From the NCBI GenBank assembly GCA_965649825.1, contig OZ287700.1, positions 992,001 to 1,056,000 of the forward strand: a DNA stretch of 64,000 nt, given 5' to 3'. Made by a program: the position numbers and the translations under genes. The notes beneath the pieces are model-generated. The model was not told where the DNA came from and ran no database searches. It saw nothing but the letters and a program-made list of their open reading frames with translations. Numbering within the stretch: position 1 is the first letter of the stretch; each line of letters begins with the position of its first letter. Shown piece after piece: positions 50,524-60,997 of the stretch. This stretch comes from Penicillus capitatus (taxonomy: Eukaryota > Chlorophyta).

Positions 50524-51954
50524 TTCGTTGCGCCTTAAGATTTTTTCAGATGGATCGAACGAACGCGATCGGGAAACGCCGACGGATGATCATTGGCCCT
50601 CGCCAAAGGCGTCGTTAACCATCGCTGCGATGACTTGGCGTGCGCCAGTCCATGCTTCTGCGAAACAATCGATCCGTCTTGTTGGCGATCCATCAAAACG
50701 GATCAATGCGATCGCGCTTATGATGAATGTCTCGGTCACATGACACAGTTACACCATGTCGATCCAGTTGAGCAGTATTTAACTCCACTCGTTTGGCTAA
50801 TGTTCATCACAGAAGAGACGAGCGGACGGTTATGAAGCCGCCTTAAATGAATAGAGACACAGACAGCGACAGATCACGGGTTCTTCGCAATGACATCCAG
50901 AGCGAAGACAATGGCCCATCCAGACTCGGCCACCCGGTCTCCGGGCTGCAGCAACATCCACAGAGTTACGCCCGAGAACATGAGATGCATCCTGCGTCGC
51001 AGTGCGACGTATCACTTCATCCTGACTGCATAAACTATCATCGCACTGAGTAAAGCCACAACTGTGAAGCAGTTTGCGTCGCGAAGTTACCAATCCTGTC
51101 GATCCACGATTCCGTGAACGCAACTCCATTGCGCCGTTAGTTAGTGTGGCCGATCTCCAAGAGACGGCGCGATCGAGAATGGAGTACTGCTCATCGTGGA
51201 GCATGAGCGAGGCTTCAAACTCTGACAGATTCCTGGTTTCATTCGATGCAGGTGAGCAGTAGCTTTGTCGCCCGGAGGACGATGCGGCATCGCATTCATC
51301 ATGGAATGACATTGTTTCTTGATCATTTTTGCGCGAGGTGCCACGATCTCTGCCCTCTCTTCGATCACTGCGCATCCGTCCACTGCATCTCTCCCTGTCT
51401 GCAGGGACATGCATGTCCGGTCGCTCCGATATGGCACTCAATGGGCTTTGATATCGTGCACACTTTTCCTCCCTGGCCCTTGCCTGGGGAAGCCAATCCA
51501 TCAGAGGACGGCCACTCAATAGTCCATGGATACCCTAAACATTCCTTTCACACCATCTCGCTCTACACAAGACGCAAAGATGCCCTTGCCTCTCTCTGCA
51601 GAATCTCTTCTCGCATGACGATCCACTGCGAGATCACTGATGGTAGTTGCTTGTGATATTTATTAAGAGATTCGACGATCATCATCTCTGCTATATGTCG
51701 TAATCCAAACACATGGATACGTGCCTCCCCTTCGACGGTCTGTCGACACGAATGGGCATCGATCGGTTCGATCATTAACCGTCCTCGGATATCCACCTAG
51801 ACACACCCCATCCTTCGATCCACCCATCTTACCAATGCACACCGACGTACTTTGTCTTGGAAGATTGGAGGGATGCTACGGAACTCTATGGTATAAGAAG
51901 GACCTCTGACCGCGTCCTGGCCAAACACAACCGTCGATGGCATCCAGGAACATC
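50524..51954. other. Stretch with one long unassigned minus-strand frame
   Basis: A minus-strand frame of ~229 codons (50830-51519) is rich in Ser, Arg and Cys and matches no family; its first in-frame ATG is a few residues in. The antisense strand also carries medium frames, so it may be non-coding. The missing 5' exon of the acidic membrane-protein gene may also lie here. Confidence 0.35.
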
Positions 51955-52430
51955 TCATGGGATGACCTCATAGTACTCCAGTACGTCCTCAAATGCGAAA
52001 TCGACGAGATGGAATCGCTTCTTTAGCGCCGACGGTATGTATTTCCGCACACTTGGCCGAGTGACAACACGTACCGTATGCTTCGTTGCGTTTTCGCGCC
52101 AAGCGTCTCGAATTTCCAAGCCTCCCAATTTCAGGACCTACTCCATCGTCATGCACCACGCTATTCACACAGACCTTCGCAGTTGACGTCCACCTTTTCC
52201 TGAAGTCGCCGAAAGGCATCTGTATCTCTCTCGGTGAAATAAACATCGGCGGGGAGGGCAACGGTCGCCGTGCAGCGAAACAGAACCATCACGGCGAACC
52301 GATGATGACAGAACTGTCGTTGCCAGGCAATGTGTACGTCACGCCATCCGACGTCAGTCCATCAGTGTCAGATAAACTTCCGTCATCACCAGACACGCGC
52401 TGCATCGTTCAATTGAGCCGAGAGACGATA
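51955..52430 (-). CDS. Unknown small gene, 3' part
   Basis: Minus-strand exons from about 52430 to 52300, then 52175-52219, 52075-52121 and 51955-52020 join in phase through introns of 80, 53 and 54 nt. The C-terminal peptide includes NDSSVII, DAFRRLQEKVDVNCEGLEI, RDAWRENATKHT and a final FHLVDFAFEDVLEYYEVIP before TGA. Composition is acidic with helices. The upstream part was not found and no family is recognised. Confidence 0.45.
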
Positions 52431-52910
52431 CGCGTGGCGCTGCGACTTTCTGAGTGAGGCACTGGAGACCCAACGATAAGGACGGTTGGTGGTCGTGTTG
52501 GAGATAGGTACGCATGTAATGCGATTTTTCTTTTGCAGTACTCGGCAGTGGCATCTTTGTTGTCTTTCCGCGTCGATGGGGGTCAACGCATTACGATGCC
52601 GATGCGAAAAAAGCAAAACCGGATCGTACAGTACTCGTGCACGGACCGTTGACTGATCTTCTCCGGTACCGGGCTCATCATTATTTTAGCTATGGAAATG
52701 TCTAGTGATTAAACGACGTCTGTCGTGTTATGAGAGGCAACCCTTGCGTGAGGCCTTTTGCGTTCACCATCGGTTCAAGAAACGCGTCCCCGATCTCGGT
52801 ATAAAGGCACTTTCGTCTGTTCTTTTTGCAAAGCGTTTTTGACGACGGTTTTCGTGTTGCTATTGCGTGATCCACATTGCCTTCGTTTTATTTTTTTGCG
52901 CGTGTCTAGG
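52431..52910. other. Gap
   Basis: About 480 bp. It may contain the 5' exons of the minus-strand gene to its left and the leader of the plus-strand gene to its right. A T-rich run ending in TCTAG lies directly before the ATG at 52911, so a 5' UTR intron is possible. Confidence 0.4.
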
Positions 52911-54109
52911 ATGGAAGAAATGGCAAGTGTCGTTGGCAGGTCCGTTGTCGAAGTGCGTCCTTTTTGCGTCGCCGCAGCGGAGAATGAAGAGGTCGAAATT
53001 CGCTTTACTCGCAGTTCCCCGCACTCGACAACATGTCGAGTGTACCTGTTGCACAGAGACATGATGCTGGAGGAACGAACTCTCGGCAAAACGGAACAGA
53101 CTATCAAGTTTGGCATCGATACGACAGATGCAGGTGTGCTTAGTGCGTGACTAGGTGGATGGCCAGAGGGTTAAGTCCTGGTATACTAAACGTCGTCACT
53201 GTGTACGAGTCTTCCGATCCTGGCGTCTACATATCTTCAGCGACTCCTGTCCCTATACTGCCAAAGGTTGCCGCTGAAGAGATGTGTGACATATTCAAGA
53301 AGACAATCGACCAGGAGACAAAATCCGACTTGTTACTGAGTAGGGATCGCGCTCTGAGTGAGATTCAGAAATCAGCTGTCCGCGAAGCCATCTGGCATGA
53401 CCATATTCGGTCTTTTGGCGTGGACCTGGATTATCTGCTCAATGACGTGGATGAAGGAAATGAGTCAGATGATGATGACGACAGTTCCTACGAAGCCATG
53501 TGCGAAAGATCGTTGATGGTATTCCGCAACCTGTTTGAATTTCTAAAGAAGTCAAGAGCACACCATACCATTCAATACCTCATTCAGGCATGCAAAGAGC
53601 ACGGAGTGATTTCATTCTACTCTCAGTACCAAAGCGAGGAAGGGACACTGAGAAACGATTCCGAGATTGCATTGTACGAATGTGCTCCCAAATGCACATC
53701 AGATTTGGTGCCCCCCAACAACGACGCCGATTCCAATGAAAACAATGATGACATGACAGAGTTCTATCGGAACTTTGGATTCCGCACCGGATTCTCATCA
53801 TCGTCATCAATTTGCCCAAACAACAACTGTCCTAGCAGTTTCGTAGAGAATGTTGATAAGAGCTCGCTGATAGAAGAAGAGACTGCATCACTATCGTCGT
53901 CATCCATGGAGCAGCTCTGCAGCTTCAACAGCTTTGATGCATTCTCTCGTGCGGGATCCTTTCGAGATAGGATCCAAACGGATGAACCCCCCGGTGGTCT
54001 CAACAACAATGCGACCAAGATACCGCCGCCCCAATCACCTTCGTCCCGCGAGCAGCATGAGGAAGGTGGGCTTCGTTTCTCTGCATCCGTCTGTGTGTCT
54101 CCCGACTGA
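52911..54109 (+). CDS. Unknown protein with beta-sandwich-like N-terminus and acidic low-complexity tail
   Basis: Exons 52911-53133 and 53169-54109 join across a 35-nt intron to 387 residues. Residues 1-110 alternate hydrophobic and polar positions and contain VEVRPFCVAA and ILNVVTVYESS, like an Ig-type or beta-sandwich fold. Residues 110-230 are helical and include an Asp run (NESDDDDDSSYE). The C-terminal third is Asn/Ser/Asp-rich and disordered. No enzyme motif is seen. A hydrophobic frame continues in the DNA after the stop (to about 54386), so an alternative last exon is possible. Confidence 0.6.
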
Positions 54110-56086
54110 ATGGTGGATCGGATGTGCTAGTGTGTTTGGCAACTCCCTGACGGACGGCTGGTCCATCCACAAGGCATTCGTTGCTGTTGCGGGGTGCACT
54201 GGTTTGATTCCAGGTGTGGCCATTCGCTCTGCGCTGTGGAATGGTTTTGAATGCCTTATATATTTCTCCGGTTTTTGGACTGATCTCTCCAATGTTGCTG
54301 TTCCCGCTGATCTTCCTGAATCAGGACCTTGTTTTGCATTATGCATGATTCATGTCCGTATGCACCTACTATCTATCGACTATTAGAGCAACTGGCAACA
54401 ATAATTGTTTTTGATTGACTGATACCAAGTCATCGAGGCGCAGATGTCACCCCTTCTTTTCAATGCCACGTTCGCATCGGCATTCTAGTCCAGTCCTGAA
54501 GCATATTTGCACTTCTTCCGTTCATTGTTTTAGTCGATATCTCAAATCCAAATGGGAAACGCTTTTATCTGTATTTAGCTGTTGGTTATTAGCATAAGCC
54601 AAACAACAACAACAACAATCCACCGTCAAGATGTCTGTTATAGTCTGGGCGTCTGCTAGATTTCATTGAAGACAGCCAGCCAGTCAGCCAGCCAGCCAGT
54701 CGTTCATGTTTCATTCTTTTCTTGTGGTTACTTATGCACGCTATCTCCGTTATTCAGTTCTTGTCTTTGTGTTATCGCAAACACCACCACCACCGCCGCC
54801 AGTACCGCCGCCACTAAGTTCATGAACAGCCACAGTACCAGCACTTTATGGGAATCTGTGTGTTATCGGCTGCTTGTCTGCTTGTCTGCTGCTTGTCTGT
54901 CTGTCTGTCTGTCTGTTGTCGACCCTGTTTACCTGTGTTTCGCTTTGCCAACGTCATTGTCGTCGTTGTTGCTGTTGTGCATGACCCTCTTGAATGATCC
55001 GTAGAGAAATGTAAGGGTGCAGAAATGAAAACGTCTGATGAGGTCTAACTGTCTTGCGGCCTGAGCTGCTGTTCAGTGATAATAATCCCCTGAAATAAGA
55101 ATGCCCCGCAGAGCACGGAAAGTGGAACGCGTGGTTTTCACAGACAGTGGAGCGATGTCAAAGAACGTTTTTCTGTCCCTCCCTTTTCGTTTTCTGTATA
55201 CTGTGGAAAATGGAATCTGTCCGGATTCAGTATCAAGCCATAACTGGGTTCGAGAATCACTGATCTGAAAGGAACTTTCAAGGACAACGATATGGCTGAT
55301 CGTCCGTTTTATATCCTTCAGTCAAACACCAATAAACTCCATCGACAGCTCCATTCAATAACTTGCATCTGAAGACATTCAGAGCCGTATTTAGGTTCTA
55401 TCTATCTTAAACATTGAGCATTTCTTGGTTCGATAATGCTGGGCGGGGTGAGAGTGAATTCTAAATACTGCTTGCTAAGGAAGGTGAAAGTGTGAATGCG
55501 GGATATGGTGGATGATTTTTGGTGTAACTTGAATTTTTTGTTCCTGATGGAGGTTCTCTTGACAGACCCAACTTACTACCTCACTCGCATCCGGCAATAT
55601 ATTTCTTGAGTCTGAAACTATACCATCAAAAAATAAGGCACACAAACATCTTATTGTTCATTCTGTGCACAAACAGCAACAGTAAGCAGCTTATCTATCT
55701 TTTAGCCAGTTCCCAAATGAGCTATCTTGTTGTTTGTTATCGTCATCGTTGTTTTCTATACTAGACTGTGACTATGGTTGCTCTCTGGATGAGCGTGCCC
55801 AGGTTAAGTCAAGCGCATTTCCAAATAACGATTGTGTGTGTCCGTCAAATTGAAGTGATCTAGCAATCGAGAGCTGTGTCTTCCATTTTTTATAAATGTT
55901 CTGTGTCTGCTATTTGTATGGGACAACCTCCCATCGGGCGGATTGAGGATGAGTGGGTGATCAAGAGGATGCAAATGGACCCTCGAGCGAAACAGACATG
56001 TGGATTGTTGTTGCGTCCATACTAAGCTGTGACACTGCAGGAGTCTATCTCTCTAAACCTGCATTCTTTAAATGATAATCTCGCAC
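54110..56086. other. Microsatellite-rich gap
   Basis: About 2 kb without a supported gene. It holds short repeats: (AAC)n at 54604-54620, (CAGC)-type CAGCCAGT repeats at 54674-54704, (CAC/CGC)n at 54781-54812 and (GTCT)n at 54892-54914. The remainder (55000-56030) shows only short frames. Confidence 0.6.
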
Positions 56087-56862
56087 TTAGACATGCCCCG
56101 ACACCACTTGCACACCGACCGTTCGAGAACGGGGACCATCTAACTCCACTAACAACACCGACTGCCACTGACCCAACATCAACTGACCCTTCGACACTGG
56201 AATCGTCTCAGAATTCCCCAATACCATCGACAGAAGATGCGAATGGGCATTCTCTGGTTCCTGCGCCGCCCATGCCTCCCATCCACCTGGCCAATCGACT
56301 GGGGCTTGACGCAGATGCAAGTCATTGTGCAGGTAGAAATCATTGGGTGGAGCGAGGCGCCTGTTCACAAGGACAGGATCGGTCTGTGTGCTTTCGATCG
56401 GACGTACAGCAAGAAACGACGAACATCGTCGAGCAGACGCGTCTCGTTTTCGTTGATCGTGATCGCCGTCGTTGTATGGCGTGACAGTACATGTACGGTG
56501 CCCTCCTGAACACCCAGAGCCTTGATTCTTCGACGAATCGCCGGTGTCACATCGAACAGCGAAATTCCTGGCTGCGTCTCCACCTGCACCTCGCTGTAAT
56601 CGAAAAGCGACGCCGTGCGTGCCTCGACACCATCGTCAGCCACTCCCAGTCTTTTTCCTCCGTCGATCGACCATCGATTATCCGATGTCCTCGATCGAGA
56701 TTTCTGCCGTCTCTTTTTCGATGCGATCGGATTGGCGTTCCGTTCGCATCGCTTAATCACAGAAGGTCGGATCGGCGTCGCTCGGATGACGATCGTCGAC
56801 ATCTCCGATCCTTCATTCACCACACGATCGATGCGTTTCATCATGACCGATATGATCATCAT
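56087..56862 (-). CDS. YjbQ / UPF0047 family protein
   Basis: Exons 56408-56862 and 56087-56360, separated by a 47-nt intron, give 242 residues. The family core is clear: GISLFDVTPAIRRRI, VHVLSRHTTTAITINENE, LHNDLHLRQ, NAHSHLLS, GQLMLGQWQSVLLVELDGPR. Bacterial members such as YjbQ have been reported to have weak thiamine-phosphate synthase activity; the true role is unsettled. The HTT and HND-type histidines that form the conserved pocket are present. An N-terminal extension of ~90 Arg/Ser/Ile-rich residues precedes the core and could be an organelle-targeting region; a later ATG at 56802 is an alternative start. It shares a 62-bp divergent promoter interval with the carrier gene. Confidence 0.88.
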
Positions 56863-56924
56863 CGTTGTTTTCGTTGCCTCCGTTTCCACATCTTCTGCGC
56901 CGTCGCCATCAGCGTCTTAGATCG
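56863..56924. promoter_or_regulatory. Compact divergent promoter, YjbQ gene / carrier gene
   Basis: Only 62 bp separate the two start codons, so transcription of both genes must begin inside this interval or inside the opposite gene. No TATA box is seen. Confidence 0.45.
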
Positions 56925-57933
56925 ATGGAGCGTCGTCGCACATCTTTCCTTCCCGAGAGCCTCTATACGGCATCCTCTCTAAAAATCGCATCCGCGGCTG
57001 AGGGCACGTCGGCGCTGTGGCGCGGCGTCAAGCCCTTTGCCAATGGCGGCATGAGTGGGATGATGGCGACATGCATCATTCAGCCCATCGATATGGTCAA
57101 AGTCCGCATTCAGCTCGGCGCCCAGGGGAATCCCTTCTCCGTCGGGTCTCAGATCGTCCGGTCGGATGGCGTTCTCGGACTCTACAGGGGTCTAAGTGCA
57201 GGACTCCTGCGCCAAGCAACCTACACCACGGCTAGACTGGGCATCTTCAACACCCTCAGCGCTCGACTCAGGGAATGGAATCAAGGAGCGAATCTGCCTC
57301 TGTGGGTCAAGGCATGCTGCGGATTGACATCAGGTGGATTGGCCGCCATCGTTGGGACGCCAGCCGATCTCACCCTCATCCGCATGCAAGCAGACAACAC
57401 ACTGCCGCCGGAGCAGAGACGCAATTACAAAGGCATTGGAGATGCCTTTGTGCGCATTGTGCGAGAAGATGGTGTGATCGGTCTTTTCAGAGGAGCTGGA
57501 CCGACGGTCGTCCGTGCCATGGCTCTGAACATGGGCATGTTGGCAGCAAACGATCAGGTATGGCCCGTCTTCTCCTTATGGGATGCTGATGGAGTGGATC
57601 AAGGCACGTGAGATGCTGGTCGATGCAGGATTTGAGAAAGGAGGCAATGTTGTGATTCTGGGAGGTTCTTGCATCTCTGGATTCTTTGCTGCATTCTGCA
57701 GCTTGCCGTTTGACTTCATTAAGACAGGAATGCAGAAGATGACACCCAATCCAGATGGCACGATGCCGTACAAAGGACCGCTCGACTTTGCAGGTCAGAC
57801 CATGCGAAATCACGGCCCTCTGAAATTCTACACGGGCTTTCCCACATACCTATTCCGTATTGCACCCCATGTCGTTTTCACTCTCATATTCTTGGACACA
57901 ATTCAGTACTTTCAAAAGAAAGCCGGATTCTGA
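56925..57933 (+). CDS. Mitochondrial 2-oxoglutarate/malate (dicarboxylate) carrier, SLC25 family
   Basis: Exons 56925-57557 and 57604-57933 join to 320 residues, the normal size for an SLC25 carrier. Three repeats carry the signature: PIDMVKVRIQL, PADLTLIRMQAD and PFDFIKTGMQKM. The second lacks the usual Lys after PADLT, as in 2-oxoglutarate/malate and plant dicarboxylate-tricarboxylate carriers, and LIRMQADNTLP fits that subgroup. The protein exchanges dicarboxylates across the inner mitochondrial membrane. The intron is 46 nt, with an alternative acceptor that would add three residues. It converges on the TrpG-type gene with 115 bp between stops. Confidence 0.9.
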
Positions 57934-58048
57934 TGACGACGATGGACGAAGGAAATGAGAATTCCTTTAAAGATGCCCAACGCAGATGCGTTGTTCATAA
58001 TCGGTGATGCAGATGATGATCTCATGTGATCCGTTTGATCTTCTTTCT

Positions 58049-59100
58049 CTACTCTTCGAGTGCGTCGATAAAATTCTGGACAATCTGTTTTCCGTAGTCT
58101 GTGAGAATGCTTTCCGGATGAAACTGCACGGCTTGCAAGTGTCGCCATTCCTTATGCCGAATGCCCATAATCGTACCATCGCTTGTCCACGCTGTCACCT
58201 CCAACTCTTCTGGACATGAAGACTTTTCGACGACGAGGCTGTGATAACGGGCCGCTTCGAAAGGACTACGTCACATCATATCTCTCATCTCCCGGGGCAA
58301 CGGAGATGGATCATCTACTTGGGGATGCCTTTCAGGAGGCCTTCATCTAAATGGTGCACAGCAGACGATCGCCCATGCATGACTCCGTAAGGAGATCGAA
58401 TGATCACACCTAACGTTAGAGATCGAGATCATCATCGGATCGATCACGATGACGGTACGATACCTCCAAACACTTGTGCCATGCATTGGAGTCCCATACA
58501 GACACCCATGATCGGAATGTCTGGTCCCAATTCTTTGATGACATCCATCGACACCCCTGAATCTTCGGGTCGACCTGATCACACAGATCGCGTGCTCTTA
58601 GGAGAAGCTGTCAGGAAGCTTTCGTTGAAACCAGGTCCGGGAGAGATGAGGATTCCACGCGGTTTCATTTTCTTGATCTCGCCTACAGACTTGGCATCGT
58701 TGTAGACGACGGTGTGATGGCAGCCCAATTCGCCCATGTACTGCATCAGCATCGCCGAATCGTATTTTTCGAGAAACGTCATCGAAGGTACCTGGGAAAG
58801 GTTGTAGGTAAAACTATCGTAGTTATCGATTACCACCACCGTCCCTAGATCGATCGACGAGCTTTCCGACGTCGCAGCCGACTCTATCGCCGCGCATTGT
58901 GTCGTCAATGCCGACTTTGAGCCGGCCTCCCGTCGATTGATTCCGACCCGAGGGCTTTCGATCGGAAAAACTCCGTTCCTGACACTCTCTGCCGGCGGTC
59001 GTCGACAGAGAGATGCGATTTGACGATGGGCAGCGGTACATCGTTCGGAGCGTCTTATCGGAGACGTGACGCGGAAAGACGTCCCACGAGACATGAACAT
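58049..59100 (-). CDS. trpG: Anthranilate synthase component II (glutamine amidotransferase, TrpG type)
   Basis: Five exons (58792-59100, 58632-58740, 58464-58574, 58319-58409, 58049-58265) join across introns of 51, 57, 54 and 53 nt to 278 residues. Class I amidotransferase motifs are complete: [25 protein letters not shown], the nucleophile in [17 protein letters not shown], and QFHPES with the catalytic His and Glu. It releases ammonia from glutamine for anthranilate synthesis by component I. It is a stand-alone subunit, not a fusion with TrpE. About 90 residues precede the domain and are Arg/Ser-rich, consistent with an organelle-targeting leader. Overlap in function with PabA (folate pathway) cannot be excluded. 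Confidence 0.92.
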
Positions 59101-59186
59101 CGAGAATCTGCTGAGGTGTCTCTATTGTCGTACGGTATCGAATCGGCGCGTCGTCGATCATCGTCGTCGATCGTGCTTCTCCATCG
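59101..59186. promoter_or_regulatory. Compact divergent promoter, amidotransferase gene / RING gene
   Basis: 86 bp lie between the two start codons. The sequence is GC-balanced with several CGTCGTC/GTCGTCGA units. No classical core-promoter element is recognised. Confidence 0.45.
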
Positions 59187-60840
59187 ATGAATCCCTCTGA
59201 GCGTGTTCTCTCTCCTTTTGTCGTTGTCTTCTGCAATCTGCCGACGAAAAAGGAAGACGGGAAGCTTGTCTGTTCATACTCCAATAAGGATCTTACGGCC
59301 TTGATTCGCGACTTTGCCGGAAATCTCAAAAACACGGGTACGGACGCAGCCATACGCAAAAGCGTATATACGAATCCTGAACGATATTTTAGTCAAAGTG
59401 GTGTACACCAAGAACGGGGTAGTCACATACAAAGGCGCTGCTTATGCTTACGCCGTTTTCAGAGAATACTATGACGCCTATGCCGTATGCGACGGTAAGG
59501 GAACAGATCGGAGAGTGTCATGCGTCAAGACGGGAATCATTCGTGTAGCTTTGGAGAGTAGAGAAATGGGTCGCCGTCAATACGATCAGTACATGAGCGA
59601 GCGCAATCTTTCGCTTCTTGCAGAGGAAGATAAAGTTTTTGGGTGGCTGGCGACGAGAGAGGATTTTAGACGGCTTGTGAGCCACGGCGTCAAAGATCTC
59701 AAAACCTTCAGAGAAACAACGATCGGTGCCATCATGGAAGAGAAGCAGAATCGAAAAGCACGCATCGATCAACAGTACAGCCAACAGCGCCCGGAATGCT
59801 GTCACATCATTGTCTGTGATTGGACAGGTCCGAAGTCTTGCGCAAAGAGATCAAGCGACTGGACTTACTGCTAGATGAACAGAGGAACGCCGTGGAGAAA
59901 GCGGCTCGAGATTTAGCAGGTGCTCAAGCAGACGACCTTGCCGCCAGGAGTTGCATCCAAGACGAGCGACGAGCGAAGGAGGAGCAGCTCGAACGCGAGA
60001 GACTGAAATGGGATGAAGAGATCAAGGAGGCGAATCGCCAGGTCTATTGAGGAGGGAGAAAACGATACCGACAGGCCCTGTGTGTAGATAGAGGAGATGC
60101 AGCGCTCGAAGGGGCATCAGAAATATGAATGGCAGCAGATTACGAAGCAAATGATTCGATTGAAGGCTCTGCAAGATCAACATCGCCGTGCAAAGGCAGA
60201 GAAGGAGAAGTTTGATCTACAATGCCGCTTGGAAGATACCGAATTCAAGAAGTCACATCACGCACTCATGTAAGGCCTTTGACAGGACGCTGTGTAGACT
60301 CGCTGAAATGGCACGAAAAGAACAGCAGCAACGTACGGCGGCTAAGAAAAAATTTGCCGAGATGTTGGAGAAGAAAAGGGTGTTTGACAATCAGATCCGG
60401 AAGCGAAAGGTAAACAGCTGTTCTTTATGGGGCGTGTTGGAGGGTCTGCTGATTTTGCTCAGACGGTGGCGGCGCTGAGGGCAGAGGGTGTCTATATGGA
60501 AGAGAGTGAATGTCCGGTGTGCATGTACACGTTTACGGAGATCATGAGTCACGAAAAACAGAGGGAAGCGGGTATCTCTATGGAGCAATTCCGAGAACTC
60601 AACAAGAAAGAGAGCGATGATCATCATTGCTGGCGAAACATAGTCATACCGTGTATGCATGCCAAAGTAGACATGTTCTCCATACTGAATAACGGTTAAG
60701 ATGGCTGGAATGCATGACAGGTATGTGGAGGCTGCCTGTATCAGCGTGAACTGCATGCCATAGAGAAGAAAAAGAAGCACACGTGCGTGCAATGCAGAGG
60801 CGATGTCGAACGATACATGCCAGCCCGTATCACAAGCTAA
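59187..60840 (+). CDS. Coiled-coil RING-finger protein (putative E3 ubiquitin ligase)
   Basis: Seven exons (59187-59337, 59393-59774, 59828-60041, 60088-60269, 60298-60409, 60463-60666, 60721-60840) join in phase to 454 residues. Introns are 55, 53, 46, 28, 53 and 54 nt. The N-terminal ~190 residues form an unrecognised domain (FVVVFCNLPTKK, KVVYTKNGVVTYKGAAYAYA). Residues ~190-350 are a long charged coiled coil. The C-terminus has a RING pattern: CPVC, PCMHA, CGGCLY and CVQC, with an Asp/His-rich insertion between the first and second pairs. By family it should recruit an E2 enzyme; its substrate is unknown. It is divergent from the amidotransferase gene and convergent with ChlD (157 bp between stops). 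Confidence 0.82.
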
Positions 60841-60997
60841 CCAATAAGGCTTGTCTATAAGGACAGCATCGAAGAGGGCTCTTTTACTGAGCGATGATAA
60901 ATGGGAAGAAAGATTTCTCCCTTTGAAAACCTCAAAATGTGTTAAGATCGTTTACAGAATCTCTCGTGCAATTTTGGCCGTCAAGGATCGCTGGTGA

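Noticed and set aside
54604-54914. CRISPR-like or satellite array
   Set aside because: These are simple microsatellites with no spacers of constant length, in a eukaryotic genome.
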